Position numbers and translations under genes: made by a program
Part shown: positions 56,249 to 64,000 of the stretch, in pieces
How positions within the stretch are numbered: position 1 is the first letter of the stretch
Layout: every line of letters begins with the position of its first letter
Notes under the pieces: generated by a model
What the model saw: only the letters and a program-made list of their open reading frames with translations
The model's database searches: none
Told to the model about the DNA's origin: nothing
From: Astrothelium macrocarpum
Taxonomy: Eukaryota; Ascomycota; Dothideomycetes; Trypetheliales; Trypetheliaceae
Direction: 5' to 3'
NCBI GenBank assembly: GCA_021030915.1
Contig: JAGEMR010000087.1
Location: 62,001 to 126,000 of the forward strand
DNA length: 64,000 nt

Positions 56249-58200
56249 TGGTCGTCTGCAAATTTTGGCAAGAAGGCAGATGCAAATTCGGCGGTTTGTC
56301 ATTTTGATGTCACTTAGCTCGTGGGATCGGTCTTTTACTAAGGTTTATATGAGACTCATGCAAGTTCGAACATCCAATTTCACGCAGCCAAAATTACAAC
56401 GTTAACGGCACCCGCTCCGATAACCGATATGCACCTTTGCAGGGTGCAAGTAACTCCAATGGGAGCAACTTTGGCGGTAACCGCGGCCCAGGTAAGCTTT
56501 CTTCTCTAACTAGCAAGTACTTGTTTATTCTTTAACTCGAAAATCTATCCTACATGGCATCACAGCCCCCAATATCAGCGAGTATCAAAGACGTACAGAC
56601 TCACCTTCCTTAGTAACTTACTGAAATTGTGTAATAGGACGTGATCACTATCTCGGGTGAGTTATCTTTGGCCTTGCCAGGCCCAAATCGAGTCCTTGTA
56701 CTAAATCTCCACCAGCGAGACGTATAGCCTACCAGCAGATAGTATCTTCAACGACTTGAAGCATGACCGGCCAATTTATCGATTTTCAGCCTACGGGCCT
56801 GGCAAAAATGCTCCTCGTCAGCTTTTTGGAGGCTTCCCAGTCGAACAAAGCCCAGAAGAGCTTCGAGTCCGATACTACCTCGGCTTGGCTGCTGGGCAGG
56901 AGCAACGTGCTGTTTGTATATCACATCTCATTTCTCATGCCTTCGACTGACTTTGTAACAGATACAAGAGGAAACTAGTCTACAAGCTCAAGTCGATCAA
57001 CAAGTTTCATTTGCCCTGAATGATACTACGGGAGCCGTTCGATATATCATAGAGGGCGAGAATGAGCATCCGAACCGAATCGATGCATGCACTACAGGGA
57101 CTCCAAAGAACCACAATGTTCCTTCACAGCAGAATCAAGGAATCCTTGGCGCCGGCCGACAAACGAGACCAGCTTTTGGTCAACCTTCAGCTTTTGGGGC
57201 AAATGCTTTGCAATCTGGTTCTGGAGTCCCTGCCTTTGGCCAAACATCTGCCCCAGGTCAACGGTTAAATCCGTTCTCACAACCCTCCTCGACTACGCAG
57301 TCAACATCAGCATTTGGCCAGCCGTCGAGTCTTGGCCAAGGTTCTTCATTTGGCCAACCATCTGCGTTAGGGCAAAATTCGGGGTTTGGGAGACCATCCC
57401 AGCTGGGTGGGCAGACGTCAGCCTTTGGAAAACCATCAGTTCCCAGTCAACAACCAGCGTTTGGTCAGCCAGCTTTCAGTCGGCCTGCATTTGGCCAGCC
57501 AGCGTTCGGTCAGCCAGCATTTGGGCAGCCATCGGCACCACAACAATCTTCAGCATTTGGCAGACCGTCCCAGGTTCAAACCACTGCTCCTCCGTTTACA
57601 CAAGCTGGCCTATCTAACCAACAGCAATCCCCATTTGCTCAAGTTCCAACCAGTGGTTTTGGTCAAACGCCTTTGGCAACTCGCAATCCATTCAATTCCA
57701 ATATACAGAACTCCGCTCAGGGTACGTCAGCCCCAGAGACGTCTATGGAGGATGACCAAATGCAAGACGGAGCCTTTGGCCAGCCTTCCCCTAACAAAGG
57801 CTTTGGTCAATTGAGCTCTAATCAACCACTCGTGAATGGATTCACCAATGTTCATACCAATGGTATCAGCGACAGTGCTAAGCCTGACTATCAAGACCTA
57901 AAAAATTACAGCACAAAAGATGGATCTGGTAGGCTTAGAATCTGGAAAGGTCGACCAGTGGTGTACGAAGGGTCAGAGGCCTTCTATAGACGCGCTGATG
58001 ACGGGTCTCTGGAGCGGATATGGTTCCCTGACGGTCCACCTGAAGCTCGTAATCAGACGGAGGCTCCGCGGGAGGCATACGTCGGAAATGAAAAGGAATT
58101 AGAAAGCCAGTATGCGTACCTGAGAGAAAATGATGCATTCAAGGATGGTATTATACCGGAGGAAGCTCCATTAATGGAATGGCGGCGCTACGACTTGTAA
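56249..58200 (+). CDS. NUP42: Nup42/NUPL2-like FG nucleoporin with CCCH zinc finger
   Basis: Exons 56249-56294, 56354-56491, 56566-56592, 56638-56656, 56716-56911, 56962-58200; 554 aa. The first two exons make a CX7CX5CX3H finger: MVVCKFWQEGRCKFGDSCKF followed by EH. A conserved segment follows (SAYGPGKNAPRQLFGGFPVE, then IIEGENEHPNRIDAC), then about 15 FG motifs of the FGQPS/FGQPA type, and a C-terminal region ending in PLMEWRRYDL that in Nup42 binds Gle1. The protein helps Gle1-Dbp5 in mRNA export on the cytoplasmic face of the pore. Exons 3 and 4 (27 and 19 nt) are supported by phase and by GT-AG sites but are the least certain part; alternatives skip exon 3. Confidence 0.87.
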
Positions 58201-58809
58201 GACTAGAGCAACTATACGATTGAAATACTGGCTTCTCGTACGGAAACACAATGGACAAGGCTTCGCTATCAGGTCTACGCAAAGGCGTGGTAGGTAGAAC
58301 GGTCTTGTCGGTGTAAGGATACAGGGTTATTACGTTCAGCAATGTTTTTCTAGATGTTATGATGACATTTCGACAGCGTGGAAGTCGCGATCGCGATAGG
58401 CACGTACATTAGGTACGAACTTAACGCTTGTATCCATAGAGTTACAAGCCACTTGCACTGCTCATTCACCAACCTGTGTACCTGCTCAAAGCGGACCAGA
58501 AATCCTGTCTGACTATAGTCATTTACTAATCAATTCAGCTGCATGCACAACTACTTCAAGGGCTGATTTCGTTGTCTTATAATTATCCTCGGTCAACAAA
58601 TGGCTTCAGTCAAGTCACCTACAGGAAAACTCAAATTCGAAAGTCTATGGCGAGGTATTCACTGCTGAGCAATGGGGAAAAAGTCAATAGAATGATGGGC
58701 CAAAAGCCCACTTACCTTGAGTACTATTGAAAACTTACAGAGTCTCCCGGTACATGGAATTTATTATTGCCTACCACATTTGAGTGCCTTGGAAATCCTG
58801 AATGGAAGC
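58201..58809. other. intergenic region between convergent genes
   Basis: No gene supported between NUP42 and the low-complexity minus-strand ORF. No repeat seen except the start of the 24-bp repeat just beyond. Confidence 0.4.
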
Positions 58810-59442
58810 TTATGGCCTCCACCTCGGGCGGCTAGCTTGATTTTGATCTCGATGCCTTGCCTCGGGCCAATTTCGTTGCCTTGCCCTTGCCTCTGGTCGA
58901 TCTCGTTGCCTTGCCTCTGGTCGATCCCGTTGCCTTGCTTCTGGTTGATCTTGCTGCCTTTTGCATTCGCGCCCCAAACACCCAGTCGTACTGAACCTCT
59001 TCGCTCCTGCCGGACGCTGAGATCTGTGCAAGCTGGGCAAACATGATGGCGCACCCGCCGTTCGCTGCTGCTGGGACAGCTGGCTAGGATGGTGCTGGCC
59101 CGTTCCCCCATGGAACGTGTTCCTGTTTGTTCGGTCTCCCGCGACGGTCTGCGAGCGAGGAAACGGCCACCGTGGCTCGCTCTTCGGGCTATACGGTGGC
59201 GATTCTCCTGGTTGCTGAGCAGGTTCTTGCCATCGTACGCGTGTGCTGGCGGAGAATGGTCCTGACAAAGGTAGCTGTGAGAACCTATGGCGCAGTTTGA
59301 TGGGAAGATATGTATGTCCGACCGGACTGTACGGTGGGGAAGGGGGCGTGGGGGTGTATGTGTATTGACTCTGCCGCTTACGAGACTTTGCGTGATCAAG
59401 TATCTCGATGAGCTTACTTGCGCTACGTTTCTGTGAAACCAT
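58810..59442 (-). CDS. hypothetical low-complexity basic protein
   Basis: An uninterrupted frame of 210 aa from ATG 59442. The first 125 residues look coding: SASKLIEILDHAKSRKRQSQ, then a Tyr/Thr/Pro-rich segment and QQPGESPPYSPKSEPRWPF. The C-terminal 60 residues come from a 24-bp tandem repeat and read as RQRDRPEA units. Other frames through the repeat are open too, and one gives a more natural Lys/Arg/Ser-rich end, so an intron near 59050-59080 could switch frame. No family recognised. It may be a fast-evolving nuclear protein. Confidence 0.4.
   Translation of the reverse strand: MVSQKRSASKLIEILDHAKSRKRQSQYTYTPTPPSPPYSPVGHTYLPIKLRHRFSQLPLSGPFSASTRVRWQEPAQQPGESPPYSPKSEPRWPFPRSQTVAGDRTNRNTFHGGTGQHHPSQLSQQQRTAGAPSCLPSLHRSQRPAGAKRFSTTGCLGRECKRQQDQPEARQRDRPEARQRDRPEARARQRNWPEARHRDQNQASRPRWRP
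58851..58952. repeat. 24-bp tandem repeat
   Basis: Four tandem units start at 58851, 58875, 58905 and 58929, with consensus GTTGCCTTGCCTCTGGTCGA plus four bases. The second unit is 30 nt because of a 6-nt internal duplication. The unit length is divisible by three, keeping every frame open on the minus strand. Confidence 0.8.
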
Positions 59443-60316
59443 TGTAGCTGGAGAGGATTGAGCGTTACCCAGATTGGCTCAATAAAGCAGGGGCAAGAGT
59501 CAAGGCGAAGGCAGAGGCAAAAGCAGTTCTCAAACCAGTTGGGAATTGCAAAGCCTAGAAATGTGCTTGATGATGACGGAGATGAGGAGTCGTTACAATT
59601 CACGATGTTGATAAATATTTATGGTACGTGTCTAGCAATGGCAACTTGTGAACTTGGAAGACCATGGCTTCATTTCGACAAAGAAACGACAAAGGAAGCG
59701 AAAAAGACAAAGGAGTAGCATGATAGGCCAGACAATGGATTTTTCAGTCAGGCCATAAGGCAAGACTTGCATTGTCGAGAAAAGCATACAACTGACATTG
59801 CATGGCAAATCAACTTCAAATCTGATCGACTCGGGGCTGTAAAATGGTGTTAGTCAGATACCATGCCAAGTTCTTTCATGCAGGAATAAAGACATTCAGT
59901 TTATTTCATTGCCAAAATATTCCTTGTGGGTCCGGCTGTCTTCCATTTCTTCCCCTCACATTGTGGCACAGGCGCCGTTTACGTAGTTTCCACAACGCAG
60001 CGTTTTCGTAATGATGAAATTGCGGGGCGTCGAATCTGCAATTATCGAATTTTTGGGTTTGGATCTTTCGAATCCGCTCTCCGATTGGAAATCCAATGCT
60101 TACTGAGATCTAACCCTAAGGAAGCGCCGGAAGATGGTGCTGGATTGTATAGCCATCCATGTGATCTAGTTACCCTTTTACACTTGGGTTTGGACGAGAT
60201 GCGCTCTCAGTATTGCTGTGCTGTGGTGAGATAAGGTTGGCTTTGGTAGGATGGAAAGAGTTATAAATTCCTGTTGAGTTCTTCCGGAATGGCAAACAAA
60301 AATAGTCGTGACAGCA
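59443..60316. other. intergenic region; promoter of the SMP-30-like gene
   Basis: No supported gene. The open frame 59926-60234 (102 aa) has no recognisable motif and lies just upstream of the lactonase-like gene, where a promoter is expected. Confidence 0.4.
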
Positions 60317-61537
60317 ATGCCTGTAACAATAATTTGGTATGTCTACCTATTCTGTCTCACTCTCCTCCAAGTTCATGCCCAGCATGCGAATACAATCGTC
60401 TCAATTCCGTATGAGTATACATACCTCCTACCGTCAGGTTTCTCAAGTAATCTCAACTTGACCTTTGTCAACGGTACGATAACAGGCAATGATTCAATAG
60501 ACTCATTGCTCCATACAGCTTCGCAGGCACCCTTTATCGCATTCGATGAAGAATTTTTGGACATTCTGGGTCAGAATCCCACCTCGACGCTGATTGGGCA
60601 ACGGCCTGACGACGAATTTGCATACGAAGCCGGCGTTTGGGTCCCCGAAAGAAACCAAGTCTGGTTTACATCATCTGTTGCACAGGGCATGAGGATTCCC
60701 TCGATAGTATATGCCTTCGATTTTGGCACGCATGCTGTTTCTCCGCTGAATACTTCGGAGCCCGTGATTGATGCAAACGGAGGCTACTATTTCGATGGAA
60801 AAGTATATTTCGCCACTTACAGAAATAACGAGACCTATCGTGGAGGCATTGTCTCGGTCAATGTCAACACTTTGCAGGTAGAATCCGTTGTGAATTCATA
60901 TTTTGGCCTCCGCTTCAATGGAATCGACGATATTGCATGGGCTACGCAGGGGAACAACCAGTACATGTTCTTCACCGATCTCGACTATGCGTACCAAGCT
61001 TATAACAATCTTCCCCCTCTTCAGATGCCTGCGAATGTTTGGAGATGGGATGCATCAGCTCAAATCGTCCTTCCCGTCATCGGGCGTGGGGAAATCAATC
61101 CGAATGGTGTCAGAGTCAGCCCTGATCAACGCACGTTGTACGTCACAGACAATGATGCTACGACTGCCGTGGGCACGGGATCTTCATCGTGGCTTGCCCC
61201 ATATATATACGCCTGGGACCTTGACGAAAATATGTTCCCAGTCAATAAACGCCTGTTTGCTCTAGTACGACAAGGCATTGCAGATGGCATTCACGTTGAT
61301 GATGCTGGAAGAGTTTGGACTGGTGAAGCGGAAGGCGTTGTGGTGAGAAGTGCGCAAGGCAAGGTACTCGGCATCTTTAATAGTCAGTACTTTCAGGCGA
61401 ACAAAGCAGCGGACGCTCTGGCCATTGCCAATTTCGCACTTGCAGGAGACACTTTGGTATTTCTTTCAACAACCAGGCTCTGGACTGTGAAACTCGGTCA
61501 AAGTGTTCTAAGTGTCGATAGCGTTATAGTAAACTAA
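60317..61537 (+). CDS. secreted SMP-30/gluconolactonase-like protein
   Basis: Single exon, 406 aa. The frame opens with GTG at 60308; ATG 60317 begins a clear signal peptide (MPVTIIWYVYLFCLTLLQVH, then AQ), so the protein is secreted. The beta-propeller family signs are present: FAYEAGVWVPERNQVWFTSS, RFNGIDDIAW (Asn and Asp near the metal), INPNGVRVSPDQRTLYVTDN, and GIHVDDAGRVWTGEAEGVVV. SMP-30/gluconolactonases bind a divalent metal and hydrolyse lactones. Several N-glycosylation sequons lie in the N-terminal half. No intron and no closely linked sugar gene; the substrate is unknown. Confidence 0.87.
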   Translation: MPVTIIWYVYLFCLTLLQVHAQHANTIVSIPYEYTYLLPSGFSSNLNLTFVNGTITGNDSIDSLLHTASQAPFIAFDEEFLDILGQNPTSTLIGQRPDDEFAYEAGVWVPERNQVWFTSSVAQGMRIPSIVYAFDFGTHAVSPLNTSEPVIDANGGYYFDGKVYFATYRNNETYRGGIVSVNVNTLQVESVVNSYFGLRFNGIDDIAWATQGNNQYMFFTDLDYAYQAYNNLPPLQMPANVWRWDASAQIVLPVIGRGEINPNGVRVSPDQRTLYVTDNDATTAVGTGSSSWLAPYIYAWDLDENMFPVNKRLFALVRQGIADGIHVDDAGRVWTGEAEGVVVRSAQGKVLGIFNSQYFQANKAADALAIANFALAGDTLVFLSTTRLWTVKLGQSVLSVDSVIVN

Positions 61538-61964
61538 AGGTACTCACGTGATGAAACAAGATTTGGGCGACTGCTGTTTAAGGGATGTTGCTCGTTGAAA
61601 TTGGAATCACGGGTGTTGTATGCAGAGTCCTCGACAAGTGCCAATACTTGTCCAGCATTTTAAATGTAGAGGTAACTTCATGAGTTTCTTGTGAGGTTTT
61701 AAAAGTTTCAATGAAACCCTGGAAGTTCCCAGTACTTGCAATCTTTAATTGGCCAGTGCAAGGACTGCGCCTTTGAAGCAGAGACCGACCTCATAGAGTC
61801 AAAATCCGCTTTTATCTGTGTTTGAACAGTGATGGTGCAAATTCATTTGGTTAAATGTTTACTTTTTAGCTTCGCTGATGTCAACTAGGAAAACTCTACC
61901 TACTGCACCGAAAACTCACAAAGATCAGCCCTGAAAGTCAAACATTAGTAAAGTACCATGAAGC
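61538..61964. other. intergenic region between convergent genes
   Basis: No gene. CACGTG occurs at about 61547-61552, just after the lactonase-like stop. A possible extra 3' exon of the chromodomain gene could lie here. Confidence 0.35.
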
Positions 61965-63098
61965 TCACAATTCAGGAGAACTAACTTTTGAGATCTTCGA
62001 TACTGCTGATGCAGGTAATTTCCAGCCCCGAGGACGCTTAAACTCTGGATAAAACGGATGGACCGTCTTTTTGAAAGGCTTCATGGGATTTAGCGCATGG
62101 TAATCGGCTAGAGAATTGACGCATTCCGCGATACCTTGATATGGCTCCCATGTCGTGTATTCGGGAGCGTCAGAGCCTCGCCACTTCACTTGATACCATA
62201 GGGTCTTGTTCTTTGATCGGCGCGAATCAAGAATCTTCTCAATCAGCCACATCTTTCGCCAATTGCCGTCTGCACCCATTTCCCAAGATGCCCCTGGTTG
62301 ATCGGAATAAGGTGGTTGATCTGAGTCAAGGCTATCCGCAGGAATGCGTTCAATGGCTACAATGGATTCGGCACGGTCGGTACGAGTTATTGATTCAAGA
62401 TCTGAGCCGAGCATCGGGCTAGTAGCAGGTGCTGGCGGCTTCGAACATCTCGCTGCACGATTATCCTGGACATCGATCTTGCGTTCTTGGGTGTTGTCAA
62501 TCGTTCCCCGATTCTCTTTAGTGGGGATGGATTTTCCTGGAGGAACTTCATATGTAGCTTGGCTCATGTGGTTGGGAGGATTCGCGTCCACATTATTCGT
62601 TCCTTCTCGGGGAGAGACATCTCGGTCAACAGATATGACGCTCCAAAAGGTCTTGTTGGCAGAAGTAGGAAGATCTGGGTTCACCAGAACTTCCATAACT
62701 GTAGGTTGTGTATCCTGCGTCCTGCTGCCTTGAGACGTGGGAGAACTTTCTGCCTCAGTCCAACCACGTGAGCCGTCGGTGCCATCCTCGCGATCCGACG
62801 TCGATGATAGGGGTTGGTCAATATCCATTTCCTTCGCAAAGATGTTTTCTCCCTCAAAGGCGTCTTCAGTGAACCATTCGTTCCAATTTACCGACTTGCC
62901 ATCATTTTCTTCTGGCAAATTAGACGAAGGTAATTGAAAGGTGTGTACCTCGGGCGTTCTCAAGGGCGAAAACGATCTTTTCTCGGCAATAAATTGTAGT
63001 TCGTCCTCGTCCCAGTGGACTAAGTTGGGATCCTCGTCACTGAAACCCATGAAGACGTCTTCAGGTCGAATCGTTTCCTTGATCTCCGTGTCCTGCAT
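61965..63098 (-). CDS. chromodomain protein
   Basis: Single long frame, 377 aa from ATG 63098. The first 270 residues are acidic and disordered (EDPNLVHWDEDELQFIAEKR). A chromodomain covers about 279-336: WLIEKILDSRRSKNKTLWYQ, VKWRGSDAPEYTTWEPYQGI and CVNSLADYHALNP. The aromatic positions of the methyl-lysine cage (W at the start, W in VKW and TWEP) are present. It lacks a chromoshadow domain, so it is not HP1-like. A GTTAGT donor just before the stop and a TTTCAG further on would give an alternative, slightly shorter end. The role is presumably chromatin binding. Confidence 0.75.
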   Translation of the reverse strand: MQDTEIKETIRPEDVFMGFSDEDPNLVHWDEDELQFIAEKRSFSPLRTPEVHTFQLPSSNLPEENDGKSVNWNEWFTEDAFEGENIFAKEMDIDQPLSSTSDREDGTDGSRGWTEAESSPTSQGSRTQDTQPTVMEVLVNPDLPTSANKTFWSVISVDRDVSPREGTNNVDANPPNHMSQATYEVPPGKSIPTKENRGTIDNTQERKIDVQDNRAARCSKPPAPATSPMLGSDLESITRTDRAESIVAIERIPADSLDSDQPPYSDQPGASWEMGADGNWRKMWLIEKILDSRRSKNKTLWYQVKWRGSDAPEYTTWEPYQGIAECVNSLADYHALNPMKPFKKTVHPFYPEFKRPRGWKLPASAVSKISKVSSPEL

Positions 63099-64000
63099 CC
63101 CTAATAAACCGAACCGTCTTGCTGTTATTTTGAGTAACTTATACGGGCCAATTGTGTTGAGGCTGAAGATAATCTTATCAAGGCTGCAGGTTGTGGTTGT
63201 GGTTGTCCTTGTGGTCGTGATCGTGGTCGATCTCGGTGGACAAGGCAGTCCTCAAATATGCAAGCTATCATCTGTCTTGGTAGGGTCCGAAGCTGTGAGT
63301 GACAATGTTTGTGGATAGGGAACGTGAATTCTCGAGATGTGGAGAACGCGCACGCGATGGCTTAGATGCGTTCTACATCATGAGTGATCAGTTGCAGATG
63401 TGACTCTGGTTAATAATTTTGTGTCTTTGTCACAATGCACTATTGAATAGCCGCTATCGTGCTCAATGCGCGAGAGTGATCTCGTTGCATATCTCCATTC
63501 TCACATCGCAATAATCCAGCAGCATAATCAGTGAAAGTGAGGCCGATAAAAGAGAATATAGCACTTTGGCATGCTTTTCCAGAGAGGCGTGATTAAAATT
63601 TTTCGTCAAAGTCATTGGGTTGGTGGTTGAGACGTACGTCGCGACGTAACATTAGTTGCGCGGTGTCTGCTCCGTAAATGTTCACATGAAATTCGATTCG
63701 GTCATTTTCTGCGATTCTAGTCTTCCATTCGAAGTTTCAAGACATTCATGCCTATCAAACTATGACGTAGGTTTGAGACATGAGTAGAGATATTAGAAAT
63801 GAGAACATACCGATTGAACTGCAGAGAATGGACAAGGCATGGTCTTCAAAATATTTTTCTATGAGGTCACGCAGAAAGTTAAAGGTTCCGCAAGTACTGT
63901 TGTTACGCACGAAAAAAGTCGGGTTCTTCCAGTGCGAAATTACGCGTATGTGTGACTCACGGTTCGCAAGCCTTTGTTATTTTCGCGTCACGTTGAAATA
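63099..64000. other. intergenic region at window end
   Basis: No supported gene. A short GT-rich microsatellite-like tract (GGTTGTGGTTGTGGTTGTCC and related) is at 63183-63236. The rest is AT-rich and holds the chromodomain gene promoter. Confidence 0.4.
63183..63236. repeat. imperfect GTGGTT/GTGGTC simple repeat
   Basis: Runs of GGTTGTGGTTGTGGTTGT followed by GTGGTCGTGATCGTGG. It lies about 90-140 bp upstream of the chromodomain gene start. Confidence 0.6.

Noticed and set aside
61965..63098. Chromodomain as a remnant of a Ty3/gypsy integrase
   Set aside because: No integrase, reverse transcriptase or LTR lies nearby and the frame begins with a long acidic host-like N-terminus.

Overview
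The window is nuclear DNA of a filamentous ascomycete (Pezizomycotina). The evidence is many short GT-AG introns (about 50-60 bp, often with CTAAC/CTGAC-like branch sites), a FluG-type amidohydrolase/glutamine-synthetase fusion, an Argonaute of the quelling type, a Nab3 orthologue, a metacaspase and a SAT4/PTH11-type membrane protein. The class or genus cannot be fixed from the sequence alone. I rebuilt exons by hand from frame continuity, splice sites and family conservation; exon coordinates are given in each entry.

Layout. 1-1310: AT-rich, gene-poor. 1311-8588: accessory-looking block with a decayed SAT4-type gene, a class II aldolase/adducin gene, an intact seven-exon cytochrome P450, an HNH-like gene and a type II haloacid dehalogenase. 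9179-10082: HASPP28/PDAP1-like phosphoprotein. 12525-17868: large Sec7-PH Arf exchange factor. 18516-21276 (minus): Nab3. 21816-22426: mitochondrial release-factor-like GGQ protein. 22454-23279 (minus): short-chain dehydrogenase. 23808-27103: FluG-like gene carrying a small inverted-repeat element in its first intron. 27829-31701 (minus): Argonaute. 34111-37405 (minus): Rna14. 37887-38943: UNC-50/Gmh1 with a 4-nt exon. 39081-42597 (minus): mitochondrial IF-2 with zinc knuckles and a 4 x 60-bp repeat. 42807-43889: LETM1-like. 44126-44746: Nudix. 44747-47607: gene-poor with coding remnants. 47608-49225 (minus): metacaspase. 50982-51846 (minus): cysteine-every-third-residue protein. 52951-54159 (minus): BTB-like. 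54401-55830 (minus): Utp6. 56249-58200: Nup42. 58810-59442 (minus): low-complexity ORF. 60317-61537: secreted SMP-30-like lactonase. 61965-63098 (minus): chromodomain protein.

How the genes relate. Most are housekeeping genes for RNA metabolism (Nab3, Rna14, Utp6, Nup42, Argonaute), mitochondrial function (IF-2, GGQ factor, LETM1-like) and membrane traffic (Sec7-PH, UNC-50). Several pairs are head-to-head and share promoters of 200-540 bp. The 1.3-8.6 kb block is the part most like a dispensable metabolic region, but no backbone synthase is present, so I do not call it a cluster.

The most unusual signal is compositional. At least six genes contain a local GC peak whose left arm is strongly C-rich and right arm strongly G-rich on the + strand, irrespective of gene orientation. 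A pattern that is its own reverse complement points to a DNA-level process (replication initiation, meiotic break repair or similar) rather than to protein selection.
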